Shown: one piece after another, positions 25,724-34,781 of the stretch
Layout: the number at the start of each line of letters is the position of its first letter
How positions within the stretch are numbered: position 1 is the first letter of the stretch
Made by a program: the position numbers and the translations under genes
The notes under the pieces: model-generated
What the model was told of the DNA's origin: nothing
The model's input: the letters and a program-made list of their open reading frames with translations, nothing else
Database searches by the model: none
Origin: Pseudomonas cedrina subsp. cedrina
GTDB taxonomy: Bacteria; Pseudomonadota; Gammaproteobacteria; Pseudomonadales; Pseudomonadaceae
Length of the DNA: 64,000 nucleotides
Direction: 5' to 3'
Assembly: GCF_001983175.1 (NCBI RefSeq)
Contig: NZ_MNPW01000015.1
Coordinates: 62,001-126,000 of the forward strand

Positions 25724-25803
25724 TGTGGGAGCTGGCTTGCCTGCGATGAAGGCAACTCGGTGTGCCTTGGTGCACCGCTATCGCAGGCAAGCCAGCTCCC
25801 ACA
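25724..25803. repeat. REPIN between urtA and urtB
   Basis: REP at 25724-25747 and its inverted copy at 25780-25803, 32 bases apart, able to form a long hairpin in the urt mRNA. Confidence 0.9.
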
Positions 25804-25827
25804 TTTGTTCGAGCAAGGCTCAAGACT

Positions 25828-27330
25828 ATGCCCACTGCCCTTTACCGCCTCATCTTCGCCGTCCTGCTGTTGCTGCCACTGGCAGCACACGCCAGCGACG
25901 CCGAAGACTTCCTGTCCGCCAACCCGACCCAGCAAGCCAAGCTCCTCCAGGACTGGGCCGCCCAGCCCGACCCGGCGCGCATCGAGCTGGTGGACGCGCT
26001 GCAGCAAGGCCAACTCACGCTCAACGGTGAAGTAAAAACCGTACGCCTGAACAACCGCCTGCGCGGCCTGATCGACAACGTAAGGGCCAGCCAGCAACTG
26101 CTCGCCGCCGACCCCAAGGTACGCCTGGCGGCCGCGCAAACCCTGCAAAAAAGCGCGCAACCGGCGCAACTCAAATTTCTCGACCAACGCGTCGCCGCCG
26201 AAACCGACGAGGACGTGCACACCGCCCTCAGCCTGGCCCTGGCCAACCTGCAACTGGTCGACAGCGACCCCGCAGTGCGCCTGGCCGCCGTGCGTTTGCT
26301 CGGCGGCACCGGCGACCCGCTGGCGCGCACCCGCCTTGAAGCCTTGCTCGCCCCCGGCGTTGAAACCGACGCCGCCGTGCACACCGCAGCCGAAACCAGC
26401 CTGGCCCAGGTCAAGCGCAAGCTGATGGTCGGTGAGATGCTCGGGCAAGCCTTCAGCGGCATGTCCCTGGGTTCGATCCTGTTGCTGGCCGCCTTGGGCC
26501 TGGCGATCACCTTCGGCCTGCTCGGCGTGATCAATATGGCTCACGGCGAGATGCTGATGCTCGGCGCGTATTCCACCTACGTGGTGCAGTTGATGCTGCA
26601 GCGCTACGCGCCCGCAGCCATCGAGTTCTACCCGTTGATCGCGCTGCCGGTGGCGTTTTTTGTCACGGCCGCCATCGGCATGGCCCTGGAACGCACGGTG
26701 ATTCGTCACCTCTATGGTCGCCCCCTGGAAACCCTGCTCGCCACCTGGGGCATCAGCCTGATGCTGATCCAGTTGGTGCGCCTGGTGTTCGGGGCACAGA
26801 ACGTCGAAGTGTCCAACCCCGCGTGGTTGTCCGGGGGCATTCAAGTGCTGCCCAACCTGGTGCTGCCCTACAACCGCATCGTGATCATTGCGTTCGCGCT
26901 GTGCGTGGTGGTGCTGACCTGGCTGCTGCTGAACAAGACGCGCCTGGGCCTCAACGTGCGCGCCGTCACCCAGAACCGCAACATGGCCGCCTGCTGCGGC
27001 GTGCCCACCGGGCGCGTGGACATGCTCGCGTTCGGCCTGGGCTCGGGCATTGCCGGCCTGGGCGGCGTAGCGCTGAGCCAGATCGGCAACGTCGGCCCCG
27101 ACCTCGGCCAGAGCTACATCATCGACTCGTTCCTTGTCGTGGTACTCGGTGGCGTGGGCCAGCTGGCCGGCAGCGTGATGGCGGCCTTCGGCCTGGGCAT
27201 CGCCAATAAAATCCTGGAGCCGCAGATCGGCGCCGTGCTCGGCAAGATCCTGATCCTCGCGCTGATCATTCTGTTTATCCAGAAACGCCCGCAAGGACTC
27301 TTCGCACTGAAAGGACGGGTGATCGACTGA
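25828..27330 (+). CDS. urtB: Urea ABC transporter, permease UrtB
   Basis: Inner-membrane permease for urea (500 residues). Unusually for a LivH-type permease it has a signal peptide followed by a periplasmic helical-repeat domain of about 190 residues (DPKVRLAAAQTL, DPAVRLAAVRLL), which is typical of proteobacterial UrtB. The permease proper starts near residue 205 (GSILLLAALGLAITFGLLGVINMAHGEMLMLGAY) and ends with VVVLGGVGQLAGSVMAA and IQKRPQGLF. Its stop overlaps the urtC start by one base. Confidence 0.96.
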   Translation: MPTALYRLIFAVLLLLPLAAHASDAEDFLSANPTQQAKLLQDWAAQPDPARIELVDALQQGQLTLNGEVKTVRLNNRLRGLIDNVRASQQLLAADPKVRLAAAQTLQKSAQPAQLKFLDQRVAAETDEDVHTALSLALANLQLVDSDPAVRLAAVRLLGGTGDPLARTRLEALLAPGVETDAAVHTAAETSLAQVKRKLMVGEMLGQAFSGMSLGSILLLAALGLAITFGLLGVINMAHGEMLMLGAYSTYVVQLMLQRYAPAAIEFYPLIALPVAFFVTAAIGMALERTVIRHLYGRPLETLLATWGISLMLIQLVRLVFGAQNVEVSNPAWLSGGIQVLPNLVLPYNRIVIIAFALCVVVLTWLLLNKTRLGLNVRAVTQNRNMAACCGVPTGRVDMLAFGLGSGIAGLGGVALSQIGNVGPDLGQSYIIDSFLVVVLGGVGQLAGSVMAAFGLGIANKILEPQIGAVLGKILILALIILFIQKRPQGLFALKGRVID

Positions 27331-28397
27331 TGAACCAGCCACTGATGCTTACGGCCACGCAAAAGGCCGGTCCCAAGGTGACGATTGCCGCCGGTGCGAT
27401 CATCCTGATCCTGCTGCTGGCCTTGCCGTTGTGCTCCCTGCTCTCGCCGGAAAACCCGCTGCACGTGTCGGCCTATACCCTGACACTGGTGGGCAAGATC
27501 TTGTGCTACGCCATCGTCGCCCTGGCGTTGGACCTGGTGTGGGGCTACGCCGGGATGCTCTCCCTCGGCCATGGTTTGTTCTTTGCCCTGGGCGGCTACG
27601 CGATGGGCATGTACCTGATGCGCCAGGCGTCCGGCGATGAATTGCCGGCGTTCATGACGTTCCTGTCGTGGACCGAATTGCCCTGGTACTGGGTCGGCAC
27701 CCAGCACTTCCTCTGGGCCCTGTGCCTGGTGGTGCTGGCGCCAGGCATGCTGGCGCTGGTATTCGGGTTCTTCGCCTTCCGTTCGCGGATCAAGGGCGTG
27801 TACTTCTCGATCATGACCCAGGCCCTGACCTTTGCCGGGATGCTGCTGTTTTTCCGCAACGAGACCGGGTTTGGCGGCAACAACGGCTTCACCAACTTCC
27901 GCAGCATCCTCGGCTTCGGCATCACCGAACCGGGCACGCGCGCGGTGTTGTTTGTCGCCACGGTGCTGCTGCTGGTCACCAGCCTGTTCATCGGCTGGCG
28001 CCTGGCGCGCAGCAAGTTCGGCCGGGTATTGACCGCCTTGCGCGATGCCGAGAACCGCCTGATGTTCTGCGGCTACGACCCGCGTGGCTTCAAGCTGTTC
28101 GTGTGGGTGTTGAGCGCGGTGCTGTGCGGCTTGGCCGGGGCGCTGTATGTGCCGCAAGTGGGCATCATCAACCCCAGCGAAATGTCGCCGACCAACTCCA
28201 TCGAGGCCGCCGTGTGGGTCGCCCTCGGCGGGCGCGGCACGCTGATCGGGCCGCTGCTCGGCGCCGGTGTGGTCAATGGCATGAAGAGCTGGTTCACCGT
28301 GGCCTTCCCGGAATACTGGCTGTTCTTCCTGGGGGCGTTGTTCATCATCGTCACCCTGTACCTGCCCAAGGGCGTCATCGGCCTGCTGAAGAAATGA
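27330..28397 (+). CDS. urtC: Urea ABC transporter, permease UrtC
   Basis: Second inner-membrane permease (355 residues), LivM-type, with WGYAGMLSLGHGLFFALGGYAMGMYLM near the N-terminus, a transporter coupling loop GRVLTALRDAENRLMFCGYDP, and the C-terminal AAVWVALGGRGTLIGPLLGAG. Starts at TGATG on the urtB stop. About eight hydrophobic segments. Confidence 0.96.
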   Translation: MNQPLMLTATQKAGPKVTIAAGAIILILLLALPLCSLLSPENPLHVSAYTLTLVGKILCYAIVALALDLVWGYAGMLSLGHGLFFALGGYAMGMYLMRQASGDELPAFMTFLSWTELPWYWVGTQHFLWALCLVVLAPGMLALVFGFFAFRSRIKGVYFSIMTQALTFAGMLLFFRNETGFGGNNGFTNFRSILGFGITEPGTRAVLFVATVLLLVTSLFIGWRLARSKFGRVLTALRDAENRLMFCGYDPRGFKLFVWVLSAVLCGLAGALYVPQVGIINPSEMSPTNSIEAAVWVALGGRGTLIGPLLGAGVVNGMKSWFTVAFPEYWLFFLGALFIIVTLYLPKGVIGLLKK

Positions 28398-28405
28398 GGA
28401 ACGTC

Positions 28406-29227
28406 ATGCTTGAACCTATTTTCGATGCGGGCAGCGGCCGCGATGCCATCGGCATTGGCCAGGCCGCGAGCAAGGGCCTCGACACCCGCCACGGCACCAT
28501 TTTGAGTCTGGAAGACATCAGCGTCAGCTTCGACGGTTTCAAGGCGCTCAACGACCTGAACCTGTACATCGGCGTCGGCGAATTGCGCTGCATCATCGGC
28601 CCCAACGGCGCGGGCAAGACCACGCTGATGGACGTGATCACCGGCAAGACCCGACCCAGCCACGGCACCGCCTGGTTTGGCGAAAACCTCGACTTGACCA
28701 GCCTGAGTGAAGTGCAGATCGCCCAGGCCGGCATCGGCCGCAAATTCCAGAAACCCACGGTGTTCGAAGCCCTCAGCGTGTTTGAAAACCTGGAGCTGGC
28801 GCAGAAGACCGACAAGTCGGTATGGGCCAGCCTGCGCGCGCGCCTGAGCGGCGAGCAAAAGGACCGCATCGATGAAGTGCTCGACACCATTCGCCTCACG
28901 GCCTCGCTGCATCGCCAGGCCGGCTTGCTGTCCCACGGCCAGAAGCAGTTCCTGGAAATCGGCATGCTGCTGATGCAGGACCCGCAATTGCTGCTGCTGG
29001 ATGAACCGGTGGCGGGCATGACCGACGCCGAAACCGAGTTCACCGCCGAACTGTTCAAGCGCCTGGCGGGCAAGCATTCTTTGATGGTGGTGGAACACGA
29101 CATGGGGTTTGTCGGCTCGATTGCCGACCATGTGACGGTGTTGCACCAGGGCAGCGTATTGGCCGAAGGCTCGCTGGAGCAGGTGCAGGCCGATGAGCGC
29201 GTGATCGAGGTGTACCTCGGCCGCTGA
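28406..29227 (+). CDS. urtD: Urea ABC transporter, ATPase UrtD
   Basis: One of the two cytoplasmic ATPases (273 residues). Walker A is GPNGAGKTT, the ABC signature is LSHGQKQFLEIG, Walker B is LLLLDEPVAGM. A 30-residue N-terminal extension precedes the ABC domain, normal for UrtD. AGGA in the urtC stop region serves as ribosome site. A 290-base composite repeat follows before urtE. Confidence 0.96.
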   Translation: MLEPIFDAGSGRDAIGIGQAASKGLDTRHGTILSLEDISVSFDGFKALNDLNLYIGVGELRCIIGPNGAGKTTLMDVITGKTRPSHGTAWFGENLDLTSLSEVQIAQAGIGRKFQKPTVFEALSVFENLELAQKTDKSVWASLRARLSGEQKDRIDEVLDTIRLTASLHRQAGLLSHGQKQFLEIGMLLMQDPQLLLLDEPVAGMTDAETEFTAELFKRLAGKHSLMVVEHDMGFVGSIADHVTVLHQGSVLAEGSLEQVQADERVIEVYLGR

Positions 29228-29250
29228 CCCGGCCGCAAACTTGCTTTATG

Positions 29251-29540
29251 CAGGAGCTGGCTTGCCTGCGATAACCATAGGTATCTACACAACGTTCAAA
29301 GGCTGAAAGATCTCCCTGTAGTGAGCGGGCTTGGCGAATCGTCGCACCGCCCGCGCTGGGTGGCGAAGCCGCCCCAATAAGGACGCCGCACAGTTTCAGA
29401 TAAACCCAATTCGCCTGGTTTGGGGCCGCTCCGCGGCCCAGCGCGGGACAAGCCCGCTCACTACAAAAATGTGTAGATACCTATGCTGAGATAACGGTGT
29501 TGGATTCGCCATCGCTTTCGCAGGCAAGCCAGCTCCCACA
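29251..29540. repeat. Composite REP/MITE element, copy 2
   Basis: Occupies the 355-base gap between urtD and urtE. Order: a REP (29251-29272), the arm CCATAGGTATCTACACA, a core unit (29317-29465), the inverted arm (29470-29486), and an inverted REP (29518-29540). The left flank of the core (CTGAAAGATCTCCC) matches that of the copy at 3989-4237, but the core itself is reversed relative to that copy. The left core REP carries an extra sequence (GGCGAATCGTCGCACC). Confidence 0.88.
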
Positions 29541-29582
29541 GTTGATTCGGTTCCCTCAGGGGGAATCGAGGAGGTTTTGAGA

Positions 29583-30281
29583 ATGTTGCAAGTCGACAAG
29601 CTGCACCAGTACTACGGCGGTAGCCACATCCTGCGCGGGCTGTCGTTTGACGTGAAGATCGGCGAAGTCACCTGCCTGCTCGGCCGCAACGGCGTGGGCA
29701 AGACCACTTTGCTCAAGTGCCTGATGGGTTTGCTGCCGGCCAAGGAAGGCACGGTGAATTGGGAAGGCCGCGCCATCACCGGATTCAAGCCACACCAGCG
29801 CGTGCACGCAGGCATCGCCTACGTGCCCCAGGGTCGCGAGATTTTCGGGCGGCTGACCGTGGAAGAAAACCTGCTGATGGGGCTGTCACGCTTTCCCGGT
29901 TCGCAAGCCAAGGAAGTGCCGGCGTTTATCTACGAATTGTTCCCAGTGCTGTTGCAGATGAAGCATCGGCGCGGCGGCGACCTGTCCGGTGGCCAGCAGC
30001 AGCAGTTGGCGATTGGCCGCGCCCTGGCCAGCCGTCCGCGCTTGCTGATCCTCGATGAACCCACCGAAGGCATCCAGCCGTCGGTGATCAAGGAGATCGG
30101 CGCGGTGATCAAGAAACTCGCCGAGCGCGGCGATATGGCGATCCTGTTGGTCGAGCAGTTCTACGACTTTGCCGCCGAACTGGCCGACCAGTACCTGGTG
30201 ATGTCCCGTGGCGAAATCGTGCAGCAGGGACGTGGAGAAAATATGCAAAGCGAGGGTGTGCGTGGACTGGTTACCATCTAA
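29583..30281 (+). CDS. urtE: Urea ABC transporter, ATPase UrtE
   Basis: Second cytoplasmic ATPase (232 residues), LivF-type: Walker A GRNGVGKTT, signature LSGGQQQQLAIGRAL, Walker B LLILDEPTEGI. A very strong ribosome site (GAGGAGG, eight bases upstream) precedes the ATG at 29583, compensating for the long repeat gap after urtD. Followed closely by ureD. Confidence 0.96.
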   Translation: MLQVDKLHQYYGGSHILRGLSFDVKIGEVTCLLGRNGVGKTTLLKCLMGLLPAKEGTVNWEGRAITGFKPHQRVHAGIAYVPQGREIFGRLTVEENLLMGLSRFPGSQAKEVPAFIYELFPVLLQMKHRRGGDLSGGQQQQLAIGRALASRPRLLILDEPTEGIQPSVIKEIGAVIKKLAERGDMAILLVEQFYDFAAELADQYLVMSRGEIVQQGRGENMQSEGVRGLVTI

Positions 30282-30311
30282 TCTGTGGCGTCCCGACAAT
30301 AAGTACACACC

Positions 30312-31151
30312 ATGAACCTGCCCGTTTCCCCTGCCCTGTTCACCCCCAGCTGGCACGCCGCGCTGGAACTCGGCTACGCGCGTTTCGGCGATACCACGCG
30401 CCCGGTGATGCGCCGCCACCTCGGCCCGCTGCGCGTGCAAAAACACCTGTACGCCGAAGGCCCCGAGGTGTGCCAGCACATCATCGTGCATCCGCCCGGC
30501 GGGATTGCCGGTGGTGATCGCCTGGATATCAGCGCCCATGTCGGCGAAGGCGCCTGGGCGCAATTGACCAGCCCTGGCGCGGCCAAATGGTATCGCGCCA
30601 GCGGCCCGGCCTATCAGCAGCTCGACCTCACCGTGGAGGCCGGCGCGACCCTGGAATGGCTGCCCCAGGAAACCATCGTGTTCAGTGCCGCCCAGGCCGA
30701 ACTCACCACCCGCATCGAGCTGCAAGGCGATGCACGCCTGTTCTACTGGGACGTGGTCGCCCTCGGCCGCCCGGCCAGCGGCGAGCGTTTCGAGCTGGGC
30801 CACTTTCAGTCCCACCTGGATATCCGCCGTGACGGCCAGTTGCTCTGGCATGAGCGTCAGCGCATTGTCGGCGCCGACGGTTTGCTGGATTCGCCCATCG
30901 GCCTGGACGGGCAACCGGTGTTTGCCACGCTGTTGCTCACCGGCGAAATCGACAGTGACTTACTTGAACAATGCCGCGCCCTGCCCAATGCCGTGCGCGG
31001 GGATTTGACCCAACTGCCCGGCTTGCTGGTGGCGCGCTGCCTGGCCGGCGAAGCGTTGCTGGCGCGGGGTTGGTTGATTGATTTATGGCGGCTTTTGCGC
31101 CCTGCCGTACTCGGCAGGGAAGCGGTATCACCGAGAATCTGGAGCACATGA
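30312..31151 (+). CDS. ureD: Urease accessory protein UreD
   Basis: Cytoplasmic scaffold (279 residues) that binds apo-urease and, with UreF and UreG, loads nickel. Signatures are RRHLGPLRVQKHLYAEGPEVCQHIIVHPPGGIAGGDRLDI, TSPGAAKWYRA and WLPQETIVFSAAQAEL. It is the first urease gene, 30 bases after urtE, so urea transport and urease genes are probably one transcription unit. No clear ribosome site is seen before the ATG. Confidence 0.95.
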   Translation: MNLPVSPALFTPSWHAALELGYARFGDTTRPVMRRHLGPLRVQKHLYAEGPEVCQHIIVHPPGGIAGGDRLDISAHVGEGAWAQLTSPGAAKWYRASGPAYQQLDLTVEAGATLEWLPQETIVFSAAQAELTTRIELQGDARLFYWDVVALGRPASGERFELGHFQSHLDIRRDGQLLWHERQRIVGADGLLDSPIGLDGQPVFATLLLTGEIDSDLLEQCRALPNAVRGDLTQLPGLLVARCLAGEALLARGWLIDLWRLLRPAVLGREAVSPRIWST

Positions 31152-31161
31152 AGATCAAAAA

Positions 31162-31249
31162 TGTGGGAGCTGGCTTGCCTGCGATTGCAGTGGGTCAAAC
31201 ACAACTGCACGGCCTGATACACCGCTATCGCAGGCAAGCCAGCTCCCAC
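31162..31249. repeat. REPIN between ureD and ureA
   Basis: REP at 31162-31185 and an inverted copy at 31226-31249, 40 bases apart, inside the urease operon. Confidence 0.9.
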
Positions 31250-31296
31250 CCTTGATCTCCATTGTATTTAAGAATGCATTTAAAGGACCTTGAACC

Positions 31297-31599
31297 ATGG
31301 ACCTGACCCCACGGGAAAAAGACAAGCTGCTGATCTTCACCGCAGGTTTAGTCGCCGAACGCCGCCTCGCACGCGGGGTAAAGCTCAACTATCCGGAAAC
31401 CATCGCCTACATCTCCGCCGCCCTGATGGAAGGCGCCCGCGATGGCCGCACCGTGGCCGACCTGATGCACTACGGCACGACCTTGCTCAGCCGCGAACAG
31501 GTCATGCAAGGCATCCCGGAAATGATCCCGGATATCCAGGTGGAAGCCACGTTCCCCGACGGCACCAAGCTGGTCACCGTCCACCAGCCCATCGCATGA
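31297..31599 (+). CDS. ureA: Urease subunit gamma
   Basis: Smallest structural subunit of the nickel enzyme that hydrolyses urea to ammonia and carbamate. The 100 residues (MDLTPREKDKLLIFTAGLVAERR, LNYPETIAYISAALMEGARDG, VQVEATFPDGTKLVT-type end) match the family throughout. AAAGGA lies seven to eight bases before the ATG. Confidence 0.98.
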   Translation: MDLTPREKDKLLIFTAGLVAERRLARGVKLNYPETIAYISAALMEGARDGRTVADLMHYGTTLLSREQVMQGIPEMIPDIQVEATFPDGTKLVTVHQPIA

Positions 31600-31608
31600 G
31601 GCCCGGCC

Positions 31609-32121
31609 ATGATTCGTGAGGCAACCGAGAACGATCTGCCGGCGATCCGCGACATCTACAACGATGCGGTGCTCAACACCACGGCGATCTGGAACGAACA
31701 ACCGGTGAACCTGGACAACCGCCTGGCCTGGTTCACTGCGCGCCAGGCCCTGGGTTATCCGATCCTGGTTGCAGTCGAAAACGCTGAGGTCACCGGCTAC
31801 GCCTCGTTTGGCGACTGGCGGCCCTTCGAGGGTTTTCGCTACAGCGTCGAGCACTCGGTGTACGTGCGCAACGACCAACGCGGCAAGGGCCTGGGCCCGC
31901 GCCTGATGCAAGCCCTGATCGAACGCGCGCGCGCCTGCGGCAAGCACGTCATGGTCGCGGCGATTGAAAGCGGCAACCACGCCTCGATCCGCCTGCACGA
32001 ACGCCTGGGTTTCATCACCACCGGGCAGATGCCCCGCGTGGGCATCAAGTTCGGCCGCTGGCTGGACCTGACCTTTATGCAATTGGCCCTGAACCCTGGC
32101 GCCGAACCGCCCAAGGAGTGA
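31609..32121 (+). CDS. GNAT acetyltransferase, phosphinothricin/methionine sulfoximine type
   Basis: A 170-residue N-acetyltransferase with MIREATENDLPAIRDIYNDAVLNTTAIWNE at the N-terminus and the acetyl-CoA loop VRNDQRGKGLGPRLMQALIERA. It resembles the Pat/YncA group that acetylates methionine sulfone, sulfoximine and phosphinothricin; in P. aeruginosa a gene of this type also lies between ureA and ureB (PA4866, from memory). Starts nine bases after ureA. A role in urea use is not implied by the chemistry. Confidence 0.9.
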   Translation: MIREATENDLPAIRDIYNDAVLNTTAIWNEQPVNLDNRLAWFTARQALGYPILVAVENAEVTGYASFGDWRPFEGFRYSVEHSVYVRNDQRGKGLGPRLMQALIERARACGKHVMVAAIESGNHASIRLHERLGFITTGQMPRVGIKFGRWLDLTFMQLALNPGAEPPKE

Positions 32122-32126
32122 CATCG

Positions 32127-32660
32127 ATGAACACCGCGCAACTGCGTCGAGTCAATGCTGAAAGTTTTGCCCACTACCGCCTGGGCTTGATCGAGCTGTT
32201 GCTGGACGCGGTCAGGCACGGCGCTTCGGTCGGGTTCATGGCCGACTTCGACGAGGCCCAGGCCCGCGACTATTTGCACGGCGTGCAAGCCAGCATCGAA
32301 GACGCAAGCCTGTTGCTGTGGGTGGTGGTGCGTGACGAGCAGGTCATCGCCAGCGTGCAGTTGGCGCTGTGCCAGAAAGCCAATGGCCTGAACCGTGCCG
32401 AGGTGCAAAAGCTGCTGGTGCACAGCAGCGCCCGCCGCCATGGTCTCGGCCAGCAATTGATGAACGCCCTGGAACTCGCCGCTCGCCAGCACCAACGCGG
32501 CCTGCTGTACCTGGACACCGAAGCCGGCTCGCCTGCCGAAGCCTTCTACCAGTCGCTGCACTACACCAAGATCGGTGAACTGCCCGACTACTGCCAAAGC
32601 CCGGACGGGCGCTACAGCCCGACCGCCATCTACTACAAGACCCTGGGGCAACCTGCATGA
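32127..32660 (+). CDS. GNAT acetyltransferase
   Basis: A 177-residue protein of the GNAT fold with the acetyl-CoA motif VHSSARRHGLGQQLMNALELAARQ and LLYLDTEAGSPAEAFYQSLHYTKIGELPDY. Substrate unknown. AAGGAG at the end of the preceding gene is eight bases before the ATG at 32127; its stop overlaps ureB by four bases, so ureB translation depends on it. It is not closely related to the adjacent acetyltransferase. Confidence 0.88.
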   Translation: MNTAQLRRVNAESFAHYRLGLIELLLDAVRHGASVGFMADFDEAQARDYLHGVQASIEDASLLLWVVVRDEQVIASVQLALCQKANGLNRAEVQKLLVHSSARRHGLGQQLMNALELAARQHQRGLLYLDTEAGSPAEAFYQSLHYTKIGELPDYCQSPDGRYSPTAIYYKTLGQPA

Positions 32661-32962
32661 TTCCTGGTGAATATCAGATCGAGCCTGGCGACATCGAACT
32701 CAACGTCGGCCGGCGCACCGTCACCCTCGGCGTGGCCAACAGCGGCGACCGGCCGATCCAGGTGGGTTCGCACTATCACTTCTTCGAGACCAATGACGCG
32801 CTGACGTTTGACCGCGCGGCGAGCCGTGGCATGCGCCTGAATATTCCGGCGGGCACGGCGGTGCGGTTTGAGCCGGGGCAGAGCCGGGAGGTTGAATTGG
32901 TGGATTTGAGCGGTGGGAGGCGGGTGTTCGGGTTTGCAGGGCGGATCATGGGCGACCTTTAG
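32657..32962 (+). CDS. ureB: Urease subunit beta
   Basis: Structural urease subunit (101 residues): MIPGEYQIEPGDIELNVGRRTVTL, VGSHYHFFETNDALTFDR and GTAVRFEPGQSREVELVDLSG are diagnostic. ATG overlaps the upstream acetyltransferase stop by four bases. Confidence 0.98.
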   Translation: MIPGEYQIEPGDIELNVGRRTVTLGVANSGDRPIQVGSHYHFFETNDALTFDRAASRGMRLNIPAGTAVRFEPGQSREVELVDLSGGRRVFGFAGRIMGDL

Positions 32963-32968
32963 GGCCCC

Positions 32969-33041
32969 TTCGCAGGCAAGCCAGCTCCCACACTTTGAAT
33001 GTATTCGCAGATCAAAATGTGGGAGCTGGCTTGCCTGCGAT
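32969..33041. repeat. REPIN between ureB and ureC
   Basis: An inverted REP (32969-32992) followed by a forward REP (33018-33041). The order is opposite to most other pairs in the window, so the hairpin has the other strand sense. Confidence 0.9.
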
Positions 33042-33080
33042 AGCGATTTCACATTCAACACAATTATTCAGGGCAACCAC

Positions 33081-34781
33081 ATGAAAATCAGCCGCCAAGC
33101 CTACGCCGACATGTACGGCCCCACCGTCGGTGACAAAGTCCGCCTGGCCGACACCGAGCTGTTCCTGGAAGTCGAACAGGACTTCACCGTCTACGGCGAA
33201 GAGGTCAAGTTCGGCGGCGGCAAGGTTATCCGCGACGGCCAGGGCCAGAGCCAGTTGCTCGCCCATGAAGTGGTGGACACCCTGATCACCAACGCGCTGA
33301 TCATCGACCACTGGGGCATCGTCAAGGCCGACGTCGGCCTGAAGAACGGCCGCATCCACGCCATCGGCAAAGCCGGCAACCCGGACATCCAGCCCGGCGT
33401 GACCATGGCCATCGGCGCCAGCACCGAAGTGATCGCCGGCGAAGGCATGATCCTCACCGCCGGCGGCATCGACAGCCACGTGCATTTCATCTGCCCGCAG
33501 CAGATCGAAGAAGCGCTGACCAGCGGCGTCACCACCATGATCGGCGGTGGCACCGGGCCCGCCACCGGCACCAACGCCACCACCTGCACCTCGGGCCCGT
33601 GGCACCTGGCACGCATGCTCCAGGCCAGCGATTCGTTCCCGATGAACATCGGTTTCACCGGCAAGGGCAACGCCAGTTTGCCCGAGCCGTTGATCGAACA
33701 GGTCAAGGCCGGCGCCATCGGTTTGAAGCTGCATGAAGACTGGGGCACCACGCCCGCAAGCATCGATAATTGCCTGAACGTTGCCGACCAATACGACGTG
33801 CAGGTGGCGATCCACAGCGACACCCTCAACGAGTCCGGCTTCGTCGAAACCACCCTCGCCGCGCTCAAGGGCCGCACCATCCACACCTACCACACCGAAG
33901 GTGCCGGTGGCGGCCACGCGCCGGACATCATCAAGGCCTGTGGCTTGCCCAACGTGCTGCCCAGCTCGACCAACCCGACGCGGCCATTCACGCGCAACAC
34001 CATCGACGAACACCTCGACATGCTGATGGTCTGTCACCACCTGGACCCGAGCATCGCCGAAGACGTGGCCTTCGCTGAAAGCCGTATCCGCCGCGAGACC
34101 ATCGCCGCCGAAGACATCCTGCACGACCTTGGCGCGTTCTCGATGATCAGCTCCGACAGCCAGGCCATGGGCCGCGTCGGCGAGGTGATCACGCGCACCT
34201 GGCAGACCGCCGACAAGATGAAACGCCAGCGCGGCGCCCTGCCCGGCGACGGCCCGGGCAATGACAATTTCCGCATCAAGCGCTACATCGCCAAGTACAC
34301 CATCAACCCGGCGATAACCCACGGCGTCAGCCACATTGTCGGTTCCATCGAAGTCGGCAAATGGGCCGACCTGGTGTTGTGGCGACCGGCATTTTTTGGC
34401 GTCAAGCCGACGTTGATCCTCAAGGGCGGCGCCATTGCTTCAAGCCTGATGGGCGACGCCAACGCATCCATCCCTACGCCGCAACCGGTGCACTACCGCC
34501 CGATGTTCGCCAGCTTCGGCAGTTCGTTGCACGCCACCAGCCTGACCTTTATCAGCCAGGCCGCCCAGGACGCCGGATTGCCCGAGGCCCTGGGCTTGAA
34601 AAAGCAGATCGCCGTGGTCAAGGGCTGCCGCGACGTGCAGAAAACCGACCTGATCCACAACGATTACCTGCCGGATATCGAGGTGGACCCGCAGACCTAT
34701 CAGGTCAAGGCCGACGGCGTGCTGCTGTGGTGCGAGCCGGCCGAGGTGCTGCCGATGGCGCAGCGTTACTTTTTGTTTTAA
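33081..34781 (+). CDS. ureC: Urease subunit alpha (catalytic)
   Basis: Catalytic subunit of 566 residues. The nickel ligands and active-site residues are all present: H133 and H135 in SHVHF, the carbamylated lysine K216 in GLKLHEDWG, AIHSDT, TYHTEGAGGGHAPD, the flap MVCHHLD and the aspartate in SSDSQAMGR. Length equals the family norm. Its stop codon overlaps by four bases that of the converging NEL effector gene; the nickel-insertion genes ureEFG lie 19 kb downstream. Confidence 0.98.
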   Translation: MKISRQAYADMYGPTVGDKVRLADTELFLEVEQDFTVYGEEVKFGGGKVIRDGQGQSQLLAHEVVDTLITNALIIDHWGIVKADVGLKNGRIHAIGKAGNPDIQPGVTMAIGASTEVIAGEGMILTAGGIDSHVHFICPQQIEEALTSGVTTMIGGGTGPATGTNATTCTSGPWHLARMLQASDSFPMNIGFTGKGNASLPEPLIEQVKAGAIGLKLHEDWGTTPASIDNCLNVADQYDVQVAIHSDTLNESGFVETTLAALKGRTIHTYHTEGAGGGHAPDIIKACGLPNVLPSSTNPTRPFTRNTIDEHLDMLMVCHHLDPSIAEDVAFAESRIRRETIAAEDILHDLGAFSMISSDSQAMGRVGEVITRTWQTADKMKRQRGALPGDGPGNDNFRIKRYIAKYTINPAITHGVSHIVGSIEVGKWADLVLWRPAFFGVKPTLILKGGAIASSLMGDANASIPTPQPVHYRPMFASFGSSLHATSLTFISQAAQDAGLPEALGLKKQIAVVKGCRDVQKTDLIHNDYLPDIEVDPQTYQVKADGVLLWCEPAEVLPMAQRYFLF

